64,000 nt of DNA from Loxodes magnus (Eukaryota; Ciliophora; Karyorelictea; Loxodida; Loxodidae): contig CAMPDV010000020.1 in the NCBI GenBank assembly GCA_946699065.1, forward strand, positions 1,240,001-1,304,000, given 5' to 3'. The translations under genes and the position numbers were made by a program. The notes under the pieces are model-generated. The model saw only the letters and a program-made list of their open reading frames with translations, made no database searches and was not told the origin of the DNA. How positions within the stretch are numbered: position 1 is the first letter of the stretch; each line of letters starts with the position of its first letter. Positions 1 through 12,226 of the stretch are shown here, piece by piece.

Positions 1-1021
1 TTAGCTTTCTAAGTTATATTTAATTATAAGTTAGTTTCTAGACACTTTTGATAGTCTTCTTTATTATATTAAGAAGTTGCAAATGTTATTAATAAAGGAA
101 GATGCATATATTAAAAAATTAGAGTGTACTAAAATGAAATAAGATATAATAATGAGGGATACAACTTAGACTAAGTTCTTATAATTAGATAGCTAATGAT
201 AAGCAATTAAGAAGAAGAAGGCATACTTAGAAAGATAATAGTTATATTAAATACCTATATTCATAACTTTATTTTACTATTTACAATATTTTTATTAATA
301 TCCTTTAATTTTAACCCTTTAAGAGCTTTAAAGACTAATTAGATATAAGTTAGTCAAACTGGAATTAAAATGAGTTGAGATTTAAATTAAGCATAATACT
401 CTAAATAGTTTGAATTAATAATTAGTTTAATTTAATTTATTAGTCTATATTCTTAGCTTTCAAGAATATCTTCTAAGTTGAACAAAATACTAAATTGCGC
501 TTAAAGATATAATTTAAATAATTAAAACTTAAATGTAAATGCTTAAAAATTTATTAATACATTCTAGTTAATAATTCATAAATGAAGAAGCTTAATTTTT
601 TCTTTAAAGTATATAAAAACTGGCTGGTTCTATAAAGATCGTAAACTTGGCTAGCAGATATGAACTCTAAAATAGTTTAGAAGATGTTCTAAAAGATATA
701 AATAGCTTTGATAAATTAAAAATAAATACTTAGTTATAAATCAGTTTCTTATTTAAATACTTATTAGATTATTAAATGTAGATTAATAAACTAAGCAAAG
801 CTTTTTCATAATTTTGTATGCTTTAATTAATAGTTATTTTGATATAGTTTATTATAAATAAGGATTATAAATTTTTAAAGAAATTAAAGAGAGCTTAAAT
901 TAGCATTAGTTTAAATGTTAATCATTTACCTTATATATGCTAGTGTAATTAACAAGGGATTTAGCTTTTTAGAGATTAAGAATTAAAAGGATTAATAAAA
1001 GTTAGATAATATCTATTATAA
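1..1021. other. AT-rich intergenic stretch
   Basis: No frame with protein-like composition was found on either strand. The sequence is very AT-rich and holds the presumed promoter side of the pseudokinase gene that starts at 1022. No tRNA-like or repeat structure was seen. Confidence 0.5.
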
Positions 1022-2530
1022 ATGGGAAGTGGCTGTAATAGAGCTAATGTAAATGATAGTTTACAAGATTTAGGAGAACGCTAGAGGGCAGTTGTCTTGT
1101 AGAATAAAAGAGAGACAGAAAGGAATACAAGATCAATTTTATGGAAAGGTATAATTATAAATTCAGATATCAAATAAGACTTAAAATTTGGAAGGATAAT
1201 TGGACATGGATATTTAGGAGAAGTGTGATTAGCTCATAAATTAAGGTTTGGAGAGTAAGAGAAAGAAATGAAAAATTTTGTAGTAAAAGTAATCTAAAAA
1301 TCAAAAGTTCTAGGAGATTTGCATTTACTAAAGAGAGAAATTGAAAATATCCTTAGTTTTAATCATCCCAATATTATAAAATTCCATTTCGTCTATGAAG
1401 ATTTAATTCATATTTATATTGTAATGGATTTTTGCGCAGGAGGTGGACTTTTTGATTATTTTGTTGAAAAGAAGGAAATGAAAGAGTAAGAGCTAATAGC
1501 TTGCTTTTAAAAGATAATGAGTGCAGTGAAGTATTTACAGGAAAATAATATTAACCAGATAAATATTAATCCCGATACCTTCATGTTTGATGTTAAGGAT
1601 GAGTAATTAGAAATTAAATTGGTTGATTTTGGATTTGCTTAGAAATACGCTGTGAAAAATAAAGAACTAATTTCTTGTAGAATTCATTATTTAGCTCCAG
1701 AAGTATTTAAAGGATCTTTTACTAAAGAAAGCGAATATTGGTCTCTTGGGATACTGCTATACTAAATGATAAGCGGAGTTTTACCTTTCAAAAGTAATAA
1801 CAGAATAGAATTATTAAAAAGCATCAGAAGTAGTAAAGTTGATTTTAGTAATAAATGTTGAAGTGATAATTCACAAGAAGCCAAAAATTTAATTGAAAAC
1901 TTACTAAAAAAGAATCCTTCTGAAAGAATTCAACTAAATGAAGCTCTAGATCATCCTTGATTTCATAAAAAAGAAAATGCTGGTAATTTACTTCCCTAGG
2001 AAGTTCTAGAAAAATTAGAAAAATAACTAGCAGATAGCAAACTGAAATGTGAAGTGATGAGAATAATTCTGCTAAACCTTTCAATACATGATATTTAAGC
2101 TTTAAATAAAGCTTTAAAATAAATTGATTAAGATAACTCTGGCATAATAAGCGCTAACTAATTATAAAATGCTATTAACTAATGTGAATTTACTCTTGCT
2201 GAGGAAGAAATTAGATTTTTTATATAAGAATATGATTATTTAAAACTAGGATAAATTATTTATCCTGATTTCATTACTGCTGCAATTACCAAAAAGTAGC
2301 AAATGTAAGAAGAAAAATAATGAGAAATGTTTAATTAATTTGACAAAGAGTAGACTGGCTATATTTCTATAGAATTACTTAAAGAAATCTTCAGATAAAA
2401 TGGAAAAGAAATATCTGACTAGAGCATAAAAGATGCTTGGCAAAATGAAAATAAAAATTATGATAACAGAATTTCTTTCATAGATTTTAAGAGAATTACA
2501 AATACCATTTCAAGAACAACTTAATAATGA
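1022..2530 (+). CDS. CDPK-like protein with a degenerate catalytic loop (predicted pseudokinase)
   Basis: Intronless, 502 residues, ending at UGA 2528-2530. Calcium-dependent protein kinases couple four EF-hands to a Ser/Thr kinase domain. The N terminus MGSGC fits N-myristoylation plus palmitoylation, as in membrane CDPKs. The glycine loop GHGYLG, the Lys in FVVK, DFG (202-204), APE and the HPWF end of the kinase domain are present; the Trp of HPWF is a UGA. The catalytic loop, normally HRDLKPEN, reads QININPDT (179-186), so the catalytic Asp, the Lys and the metal-binding Asn are N181, N183 and T186. The C-terminal third (about 350-500) has four EF-hand-like segments, such as DQDNSGIISANQ, all lacking the acidic residue at position 12 or otherwise degenerate. 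Loss of phosphotransfer and weak calcium binding are inferred, not shown. Confidence 0.85.
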
Positions 2531-3291
2531 AATTAAATATAATAAACATATATGATCTAATAGCTTTTTAATATATTATGTTCATTACCTATTAACTATT
2601 TATATATATAACTTTCTCTCTTGGTAGCAACATTTTATCAAGTGAAATAAAAAATACCTTGTGCATATATTAAAACTTATTAAACTTATGCAAAGTCTAA
2701 TTTTTAGTATTAAGAAAGCCTTAAAACTTACTGTTTTTATATTAGTTATATAACAAAATACAAGAAACTTATTAACAATCTGCTTTATTGGATTTAATAT
2801 CTTGAGTACTATATTATCTCTCATATTACTATTTGTTTGCTTAAGCATTTTAGACTTTTTTAATTTAATAATTAAGAAAATTTTAGATTTAAATTTATTT
2901 TTATTTGAAACTGAAATTTCCTATTTTATGAAAGCTATGATATGCTTAGAAAGGTTACAAAAAGTAAATTAGAAATGTATAAAGATTTTGAAATGTTATA
3001 TCCTTGTAAACTTAGTTTTAATATTTTAATTATAGTAAAGTAATTGAAATAGTAATGATAAATTATTTTAAATTATCTAACCATAAGACAGTTATCATTT
3101 AGATATTCATCAGAATTAATTCTTGCTTTATGTGTAATACAAAACTAAAGGGTAGTTTATGTTGAATAAAACCTTATATGATCCTATCTTTTAGAATTAG
3201 CATTTGGCTTGCTATAATATAAATATTTATAAAAGAAGGAATAAGCATAGCATACTAAAGTGGATTAAATTTAACTATAATTTAAATAATA
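2531..3291. other. AT-rich intergenic stretch
   Basis: Spacer between two + strand genes. Short standard-code frames here have shadow-like composition (runs of Ile, Leu, Phe) and no recognisable motif. Nothing else is supported. Confidence 0.5.
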
Positions 3292-6200
3292 ATGGACAAA
3301 CAGGCTATTTAATTAACTATCTCTCCTGAAAAGCAATCTATCCAAGGTAAAACTCTAATAGTTCTTCATCAATGTCCTGATGAACTTAAAATATGTGCAA
3401 GTTAAATGGAAATAATAAGTGTCTCAGAATGTAAACAAAATGAGAAGAAGAGCTTAGATTATGAATATGTTGAAAACGATATATGAAACATTATGAGAGA
3501 TATTGATTCTAATTGGAGAGAAATTGGAAAGACAGTTTGGCATATGTCAGAAGAAGGTACTCTTACAATTTAAATGCCTAGAAACAGATAGAAGATAATA
3601 ATAGAAATTAAATATACTGTTGTTAAACCATAAGGAATCAATTTTAAATAAAATGTTATTTATACATTTCCTTGAGTAGAAATGAGTAGAACTTGAATGC
3701 TTATTTTAGTGAATTAAAAAGTAGAGTATTTTCTAAAAATAAGAATACCTGAATAGTTTGAAACTGTTATCAGTACAGGGACAATAGAAAAGAAATACTT
3801 AGATCTTGGTAATTGAGTTTACGAATATAATTTAGGAACTACATCTGTAGAAAATATCGGATTCTGTATCGCAAATTTTAACCAGATTTCTTTAGATCCT
3901 TAATTCTCTTACATTACTTATTTCTCTTAAACTAAGGATACATTCCTAAACTCTTTATCTGGATAAAAGTTTTCTGTAGCAAATGTTTTAAGTTTCTTAT
4001 CTTAGTAGATGGGAATAAAGTAGCCATAATTCCTAAAAATTGCTTTTATATAAAATCTAGGCGATCCAGTTGTTTATGGCGATGCTATTTTATTAGACTC
4101 TTGGCTAGAAAGCAAAAAAAATACATCAAGCTCTCATTTTAAACTTCTGAAATTAATAACCAAATACTTGAGTTTAGTTTATTTAAGTTGCGCTTAACTT
4201 GAAAGCTACAGTGATTTTTGGATAAAGATAGGACTAAGCACATATTTTTCGGACTAATATTACATAATTAACCAAGGAAATTATGCATACTAATATTAAC
4301 TTCAGAAAAGGATCGAAGAGTATTGCTAAATGGTATAGAATGGCCTTGAAATCAGGCCTTTATGTTCGTAAAGATGTGTTCACCCTAATGAAATGCTTCT
4401 TGATCCAGTAATCTAACTCAAAGCTCCTTTAGTTATGTATTTTCTATCCAATTAAATAGGAAAGCAACATTTTTGTAAGTTTATCCAAATGCAATTATAA
4501 GAAAAACAAGTATGAAGCACTAAGACTTTCATTAAGTCTTTCAAAAAGACTTCGGGAATTAGAACAAAAGATTTTGCTTGCTATTTTTAGATGATATATG
4601 GAACAGGCTGTCCTAATATAATTTGCTCATTTGAATACAATAAAAAGGATCATTGCATCAATGTTTCAATTAAGCAGCAACCCTTATTCCTTACTTATCT
4701 AAAAAGCGATAAAAACAAAAAATATAAAAATGAAGATAAACCTATTTTACCCTTGTCTTTGAATAGCTAAAAAATGTATTTAGGAAAACTGATAGTGTAA
4801 ATGCATGAGTAGGAAGGAGAAGAAAGTTCTGTAACAACGCATACTTTCTAGTTAGAAAACTAGGAATATGCAACTAGCATATCATGTAAACGAAGAATGA
4901 AAAAATCAAATAAGAAAAAAGAGGACGAAGACGTATATGATATATGTCCAGTTAAATGAATAAAAGTTGACCCTGATCTAATTATAATAGGTAAATTGAA
5001 CGTATTTATTCCTGAAGTAATGCGTATTAAGTAGATAGAAAAGGACGAAAAAGATGATATAGTCCAGCAAAGTCAAGCTTTAGCAAGCCTTTAAAATCAG
5101 CATGATATTTTATTAAGGCTTAAAAAAATGTTGGAAAAATAAGATAATGTCAATTATAGGGTAAAAATCTAAGCTGTTAAAATGCTTTATTAAATGTCCA
5201 CAAGCGAAAGGGGACTGTAAGGATTGGATCTACTTTTGTACAATTTTCAATAAAAATGATTTTAAGATGGAATTCTAAAACCTTGTCTCTATATGACTCA
5301 AGAATAAATAAAGCTGGACACAAAATAACTTTGATATATAAGTTTAATAAGAGATATGAACTTAACTTGAAATAATGATAACATTCGAGTAAACTCTAAT
5401 TATGTAGTAGAGTTTCTTCTAAAGTTAATGAAGCATCATGTTGAAACGGGAAACATTGATGATATATCTTATAGAAAAGGAGTATTAAGAGCACTATGCA
5501 ATACTAATAACCCAGTATATATAGAGGATATTTTATATGAGCTTTGGAGAAATTTAAACTCTGTTAGCTCAAATCTTAGTATGATAGTGGCTTGTATTAA
5601 GTGCTTTGATGCAATTTTATAGAATTATTCCAGTAAAGATCTCAATAAAGTATAATATTGCCATTTTATTCTAGATTTTCTGAATTAGCAAATCAAAACA
5701 AAGAATTCAGCTAGTCCTTACATACAGCAAGAAGTATTAAGGCTAAAATTAAAGCATTTAATGATAAATAATCAACCTTTATCAAGAATCTTAAAGCTTC
5801 TCAAAGATTGATAGGATGCTGGTTTCTAGAAAGTACTCTTTTAGTTTATAGATGTACTTTATAATCCAAACTACAGCATTGATTATGTATAAAGCATTTA
5901 TATCAAACAGCTGTCTGACTTAAGCTTATAAGAAAAAATGAAATTGGGAAATATTTGGGAAATTTGTCATTTAATGCTTTTAATGGAAGAAACTGATACT
6001 CTTGTAGATGAAACTTGGTGCAATGATTTCTAACTTATAGGACTTTATTAGACATCAGGAGCAGCAAATATATAGCCTTGGCAAAAGACTTCTTAAGATT
6101 TATACAATAAACTAATTACTATGCAAGAAGCACTTCCTTTTAACTGGGTCCAACTTTCATCCAAAATATTGAATGGATTTAAACTTTAAAGTCCAGAAGA

Positions 6201-6387
6201 CTTCAGATAAAATGTACTAAATCATATTAAAGCTTAAATGTAGCAAATGTAAGAAGCAGGTAGTTCTTTCCTTATAAAAAGCTTGGAAACGTTAGAAACA
6301 AAATTCCTCCAAATGTACGATTAGGAATTTAACATAAATCAGAAAACTTAGGAGGAAAGTACTAAAATTAAAATAAATTTAGAATGA
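3292..6387 (+). CDS. TAF2: TFIID subunit TAF2 (M1-aminopeptidase-like, inactive)
   Basis: Intronless, 1031 residues, ending at UGA 6385-6387. TAF2 is the TFIID subunit that contacts the core promoter initiator in the nucleus. The N-terminal half follows the M1 aminopeptidase fold: a beta-sandwich with SRTWMLILVN and KIRIPEQFETVIS, then the thermolysin-like lobe with LLLDSWLE, LYLSCAQLESYSDFWIKIG and APLVMYFLSNQIG. The zinc-binding HExxH of active M1 enzymes is absent, as is normal for TAF2. The C-terminal half is helical HEAT-like, with GVLRALCNTN and QEVLRLKLKHLM. The length is close to other TAF2 proteins. Assignment rests on this domain order and the TAF2-like motifs. The start is the first ATG of the open conserved frame. 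Confidence 0.75.
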
Positions 6388-7060
6388 AGAAACATGTACA
6401 AAAACATATTTATAATTAACTTTTATCTCTATTATATTTTGTATCTGTCTGCTTAAAGCTAATTATTTATCTTTATTCTTCATTTATGAAAAAGGAAAAT
6501 TCTTCCTATGTAATTAGATATAAGGATTTTCTTTACTAAAATTAATATCTTTAATATCAAATCTATATAAATTATGAGATGCTGAATCTTATTTTAAAGC
6601 TAGCTATTTTCGTGTTCTTACTAGAATTATTTCTTTATTAATAATCTTAAAATTTTAGATAAGTAATGCTTTAATATTAAAAGGCTATTTTCTTGCTTTA
6701 AAGACTCATTATTTTTATTAAAAAATGCTTAATTAGATATTTAATTAGCTAAGTTTTGACTAATACTTATACATTTAAAGGGAAAATATAGATTAAAAAG
6801 AAATAAGGTTGAGATTGTATTCCTAATATCTAAGTTACAGTATTGTTTAGTTGATTCTTCTACTGCAACTGACTTTTAATAGAGCTACTTTAAATTAGGA
6901 TATTTAATATTACTGTTTAATTCAGTTAGTTAGCTTTAGTTGTAAATACGAAAGAATGTTATTTTAGCTATTTATCAGCTTATATGAAGTAAATTTAGTA
7001 AATATCTAAATATAAAGGACTTTTATAAGGTAGATGTTCAATTATAAAGGTGAGTATAAA
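6388..7060. other. AT-rich intergenic stretch
   Basis: No protein-like frame, RNA gene or repeat was recognised. It includes the 3' end of the TAF2 transcript and the presumed promoter of the RCC1-repeat gene. Confidence 0.5.
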
Positions 7061-8498
7061 ATGGCTAGAATTTTAAAGATAATTTGTTGTTGCTGCTATT
7101 CAAAGAAGAATTATAGTGCTGATGAATAAACTTGCTTGCTTCCTAGTAATAAAAGTAACTCCTAATTGTAGATATTCAATAGCTTTTAAATGCTGAAAAA
7201 TAGAATAAGCTATTGGGATTTGGTGTAGTTCCTAAGGTATTAGAAATTCCTTAATTTTTAAGTTAGACTTTAATCACTTAAGTAGAATGTGGAGAGGCAC
7301 ATACTTTGTTTACAACAGGTATTAATTAAAATTTAGATTAAGGGGAATTATTTAGTTTTGGTGCTAATAATTTCGGATAATGTGGAACTGGCGAAGTTTA
7401 GCTTGAACTTTAGCCTGTATAATAAATTAAATTATAAGAAGGTTTGCAAGCAATTAGTATAGCATGTGGATCTAACTTTTCACTTTTAATAGCTTAGAAT
7501 AAAACTTAAAATAAAAGCATTTTAATGATTTTTGGTCATGAGTTTATTTCAAGGAAAAGAGATAAGTAGCACATATTAATGCCACAGGTAAGTATATTAT
7601 GAAGGAAATGAAAACACTAGAAAATCCAGTAAAAGTTTTTGCTAATTAGAATAGAGCTTCCTATGTTTCTTATAATAACCATCTTTTTATTTGAGGTGAA
7701 TTGATCAATGGCCAAAGAGTAAGAGAACCTCAGCAAATATAATTTAATTAGGGATAAATATAAAAAATATGCTATGGAAGAAGACATTGCTTATTGCTCA
7801 CAACATCCAAAGAACTATATACTTGGGGAGATAATACGTATGGAGAGACAGGCTAAAATACAAACGAATTCATAACATTACCTACAAAACTTTAAATATC
7901 TAATTAGAAAATTATTGACATAGCAAGTGGATCTCGTCATTCACTATGCTTAACTGAAGAAGGTGATATTTGATCCTTTGGAGATAATTCGAATGGACAA
8001 GGAGGTTTTGAAGATTCTAGAAGTAAATTACCAAAGCTAATTTATAATGTTAATGAAAGAGAAGATCCTTGTAGGTTTATATTTGCTGGAGATACTCATA
8101 GTGCCATGATTACTTCAAAAGGTGAAGTTTATACTTGGGGTGATTTTACTGCAGGAAGATTAGGATATTTATAGTAAAACTGTGTAACAATTCCAACTTT
8201 AGTGTCAAAACTAATGGGAGAATGTATAGTCAATATGGGGTTGGGAGGATAACATACAATTTGTTTTGTAGGAAGTTATTAAAAATCCCTCATAAATAGT
8301 TCGCAAAATGTAATCAGCAGAAAATCAGTTCCTAAGAGTTAATTATCAGATTTTGAAGTTAAAAGCTCTCCTTATTACTCGGTAAATGAAGATTTTTAAG
8401 AAGAAATAAAGCTTCAGCAGTAAAAAATGTACTAACCCTTAGGTACTGATAGTGAAGAGTTTCAATCATTTGGAAAGAATTCTAATGTAGAGATATGA
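7061..8498 (+). CDS. RCC1-repeat (beta-propeller) protein
   Basis: Exons 7061-7154, 7172-7587 and 7605-8498 encode 467 residues ending at UGA 8496-8498. Both introns are 17 nt (GTAACTCC...TTGTAG and GTAAGTAT...TGAAG) and each restores the frame. RCC1 repeats are visible as GELFSFGANNFGQCGTGE, ELYTWGDNTYGETGQ, DIWSFGDNSNGQGG and EVYTWGDFTAGRLGY, each followed by a GGQHT/GSRHS-type strand. RCC1-like propellers serve as exchange factors or scaffolds; the specific role is not clear. The N terminus begins MARILKIICCCC; the four-Cys run could be a palmitoylation site. The polar tail after the propeller (about 400-467) is low-complexity. The next gene starts 49 nt downstream on the same strand. Confidence 0.8.
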
Positions 8499-8547
8499 AG
8501 AATAGATATTTATTTATTAGTTAAACTCTTTTTCTTAAAAATAACTA

Positions 8548-9607
8548 ATGTCTAATTATAACAGCACTACCTATCTACCTAAATTTGCCAACCACTCTCC
8601 TAAGTCTAAATCAGCGGAATTTTCAGTAAATTTCTTTATTGCAGCGTTCTTTTATAGCTTAGCAGACTAATGAAACTTTCTAAGATTCTTAAGAATTTTA
8701 TAAAACAGATTGAGATTCTTACTTAAAGTATATTAACACAGAAAGATCCGAGGATTTGGCCAGTAATAGATAGATTAGCTATTAAGAGTTCAAGTTGCTG
8801 CAGTAAGACGTAAGAAAGCTAAAATAGACTATCGATACAAATGTTTAAGACTAATAGTTCTTTAAAATGTAAAGATAAAACTCTAATTTCAGTAAAACCT
8901 AACAAATGAGAAGCAATACTAGATCACCTAATAGAACTCCTGATAACTAATTCTCTTTCACTCCACTGATAACTAATAGAAATATTGTAGATTCGACTGA
9001 AAATATCAAAGTTTAATCCCCTATGTAATAGAAAATATAGTCTAAAGTTCAAAATATCTACAACTCATTAAACTAGTAAAGCATCAATATGAGATAGTAC
9101 ATTCAGAGCTAACCTCCACAAAAGCAGAAAGATCTAATCTTATAAAATGAAGTTTTGTAAAAGTAGTACAAAGAAATTTTGGAATTAAAGAAAAAGATAC
9201 GAAATCTTTAAAATCAGATATAAGATCTTTTAGCTAAACAGGACTAACTTATGAATGAAAATCAGTAAATGAGTTAGATCATACAGTAATAAACTATAGC
9301 GCTTTCAAAAAAGCAAGAATATTCTGATAAAAGTTAATTGAATAATGAAGCAATAAAAACTAGAGAATTTTAACTTAAAATAGACGAAATGCAAAGATAA
9401 ATCGATAACCTAAGGAAAGAAAATGACAAATTACACTAACAAAATATTGAATCATAGTTATAGCTTTAGAAAAATAGCGCAATTAAAGATGAAGAGATCA
9501 AATTAATCTACTAAAAAGTGCAAACTTTCGAACAAAGTTAAAAATAGTTAGTTGAGAATTTGGAAAAGAAGCATAAAAAGAAGTAAAATGAGAAGAAAGA
9601 GCAGTGA
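8548..9607 (+). CDS. Gln/Lys-rich coiled-coil protein
   Basis: Exon 1 is 8548-8625 (MSNYNSTTYLPKF...), followed by a 19-nt intron 8626-8644 (GTAAATTTC...TTGCAG); exon 2 starts at 8645. After a disordered Ser/Asn/Gln-rich stretch, a long coiled coil runs from about residue 190 to the end, with LELKKKIRNL and FQLKIDEMQRQIDNLRKEN. No family is recognised. The end is uncertain. UGA 9605-9607 follows KKEQ, but coiled-coil-like sequence continues to about 9720 (IQLETKDQQ...SKLWNL) and contains a possible 18-nt intron (GTAAATAAATCATTTCAG). In that reading the next in-frame UGA is 9797-9799, inside the following gene. Confidence 0.6.
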
Positions 9608-9735
9608 GCTTAAATTTATAAGGGACTTAGAATTTAGTTGGAAACTAAAGACTAGTAAATAAATCATTTCAGGCAAGAAAATAGCAAATTATGGAATCTA
9701 GTGAATGCGAAAAATCTTAATATTTAATTTAAAAA

Positions 9736-10416
9736 ATGGGAAACTGTAATTGTCTTTCTAGAGCTTAAGATTAATTATTAAACCCAAATAATTTTATGAT
9801 CATTAACTAAAGTCAATTGTTGTCAGAGCATCCTATAAGTTATGTAGTATAGAACGAGCAAATTTCTTTAGTAGATTATACTAAACAAGCTGAAAACATG
9901 GACGATCTAACCTAATATTTATAACATGTAAGTAATGATCTCTGTCTTAATGTTTCCATATTAAAATATAATGTAGAGGAACCTGAAAACATGTATTTTT
10001 TAAGAATATTATCAGTTATAGGAACTAATTCAAACATTAGAGCTAATTTCGAACTCAATATGAAAAAAGATTACTTTCTAGAAACTATAATTAAGTTTTA
10101 AGATGCTGAAGTTGCTGGTTTCGCTGTCTTTATTGTTTTTGGTTTTGATGTTTCTTAACATTATTAGCTAAAAAAGATTAAAACTATAGTTGAAAGTTAA
10201 TATATGTTTTAAAATAATGCTGTAGGAATTCACTGCTTGTTTGACTGAATACTATCAAAAAGTGAAGAAATTAAATAAAACATGACCAATGACAAATATC
10301 TGTGTGAATAGCTATTCCAATTTCTGAAAGAAAAAGACAAATTATAACCTAACTAGTAATTTTATTAAGAGATTTTTATTATTTAAAAAGGCTTTAAAGT
10401 ATAATTAATGCTATGA
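9736..10416 (+). CDS. MGNCNC protein of unknown function (probably acylated)
   Basis: Intronless, 226 residues, ending at UGA 10414-10416. The N terminus MGNCNCLSRAQDQ is a strong match to the myristoyl/palmitoyl consensus, which is why this ATG is preferred over the one at 9796. The body contains CLNVSILKYNVEEPENMYFL, which looks like a beta-strand start, and the compact central stretch EVAGFAVFIVFGFDVSQHY. An internal Trp in CLFDW is a UGA. No family is recognised; a peripheral membrane protein is inferred from the N terminus. It is convergent with the bL21m gene, with only 12 nt between the two UGA stops. Confidence 0.6.
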
Positions 10417-10428
10417 ATCTGTATTTTT

Positions 10429-11403
10429 TCATTATAATTGTTAATGAGATAAAGATTATATATATATTTGTTAAATATTTTAAGTTTATGGCTCCTTTTA
10501 AGCCTTGCTTGATTCTTTATTTGAACTAGCTTCGTTTTCCTGTTTTTATTCTACTCGATTTTTCATTCTCATAAGTTGTAAATAGCCTGCACTTTACTGA
10601 TAAGGAACGACAGTTGGACTTTACAGTACAATTTACTTTTTGTTAGCTTCATCAGTCTTCGAAAAATCTTCGAATTCTATTTTTTCAACTCTTAACGCAC
10701 TTATTTCTTGTCTATGTCCGTTTAATTTCTTGTATCCCTTTCTTCTTTTCTTTTTGAAAATTCTCACTTTTTCAGTTTTGGAGTGCTCTTCAAGAGTCAT
10801 CAGAACTTTGGCAGAGGTAACATAAGGTCTACCTATTGCAGTAAAATCTTAAGTACCAACCAAAAGAACAGTCTCAAATTCAATTAGATCCCCTACATCA
10901 TATGGAATCTTTTCGACTAGAATTAAGTCATCTGGAGTAACTTTATACTAGCTGTTATTGACCTAAACAATTGCAAAAATTTTATTTGATTCCAAGCTAA
11001 CTTTTGCTTTTTCTTTTCCATTTAGTACATTTTCATATTCTTGTAAAACTTGCTCCCATGTTCTAGTTTTGGTTTTATCTGGATTCAAAGGCTGATAAAA
11101 ATTCATATGTAAATTACTTGGATGAAGCACAATTTTTTCAGTTTGCTACTACATTTTTTCAATGTTTTCTTCGCGCACTTATCTTCTCTCTCTATATTGC
11201 TTTTTAAGTTCTAAAGGATGCTATCACTCATACATTTTCTTTTTATATGCGTCTACTTATTGCATTTCATGATAAATAGATTTCATTTCTTACACATCTT
11301 TTTAAAATCATTCAGAGCCTGCTCTAATATCTTTATAAAGAGTTGGGACTTATTTCGAGCCAAACTATCGTATGTTAAAGAGCAGTTGAGAAAACTTCAA
11401 CAT
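10429..11403 (-). CDS. MRPL21: Mitochondrial large ribosomal subunit protein bL21m
   Basis: Intronless on the minus strand, 324 residues, start ATG at 11403-11401, stop UGA at 10431-10429. The bL21 domain (about 155-260) is clear: FAIVQVNNSQYKVTPDD, VEKIPYDVGDLIEFETVLLV, GTQDFTAIGRPYV, and the RNA-binding end RIFKKKRRKGYKKLNGHRQ. bL21 binds 23S-type rRNA in the mitochondrial large subunit. The N-terminal leader MLKFSQLLFNIRQFGSKQ is basic and hydrophobic, as expected for mitochondrial import. About 150 residues of charged helical sequence precede the core, and a Gln/Ser-rich tail of about 70 residues follows it; both are longer than in bacterial L21 (about 100 residues), as is common for mitoribosomal proteins. 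Confidence 0.9.
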
Positions 11404-11665
11404 TTTATTTGAAATAATAGAGAATTATTAAATATCATTATTTAATTACCTTACAAGCAAATTGCCATCAGTCTAACTTTACTAAATTAACTCAATACCT
11501 TCACTCTCATACTGCTTGCCTTACTATATAATAATATCCAGTCTCCTAATTTAAAATTTCTATTAATATCCTTTATAGCTAGGCTAGCATTTATCTACTT
11601 ATATAAAAATTTATAATTATACACTATTATTAGATAATTAAAGGACTTTATATTAAATCTTTAAT

Positions 11666-12144
11666 ATGAGAATCTTATATCTTCTTATAGTTGTGATATC
11701 AAACTAGAACTAGAGCATGAAATAAGAAGAATTAGTAACCAAATTAAAGATTCTTAAATATATGAAATTGAATATCAAAGCAATTAAAGCTTTATTCTTA
11801 AGCTTAAAAGTAAAGCTACTGATATTATAATAATAAATTAGTTTATCAATTTATAAATTTAAATACTTAAGGCAGATTATTAACTAAACTGTACCAACTA
11901 TGATTCATATGTAGTTCTTTTTAACTTTTATAAAATCTAAATGAAACAAAAAATTGGAAGTATGTATTAGCAACTAGTCTTTAGATTATAAATTATTAAT
12001 GAGCCTTAATAGAATATTGATGGCTAGATATTTGTATGCTTTAATTAAAATTGATATCAACAAATACAAATTTTAAGAGGTATAAAGCTGTATACTTTGC
12101 CTATTCTTTGCTTTATCTTTAGATTGTTGCTTCTTTTAATCTGA
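11666..12144 (+). CDS. Small secretory-pathway protein with hydrophobic C terminus
   Basis: The only ATG upstream of the open frame is at 11666 (MRILYLLIVVIS), a good signal peptide. The body lies in another frame (IYEIEYQSN, VVLFNFYKIQ, QIFVCFNQNWYQQ), so an intron near 11690-11725 is needed; a 23-nt GT-AG candidate exists but is not certain. The protein ends in a hydrophobic stretch LPILCFIFRLLLLLI directly before UGA 12142-12144, suggesting a tail anchor or GPI-attachment signal. A Trp in NQNWYQ is a UGA. No family is recognised. It is convergent with the kinase gene downstream. Confidence 0.45.
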
Positions 12145-12226
12145 TAAAGTTGATAGCACTATATCTAATTATCAAAAGCTGAATTTGTTTGATATAGTAC
12201 TTTGTATTTATTTTACTACATTTAAA

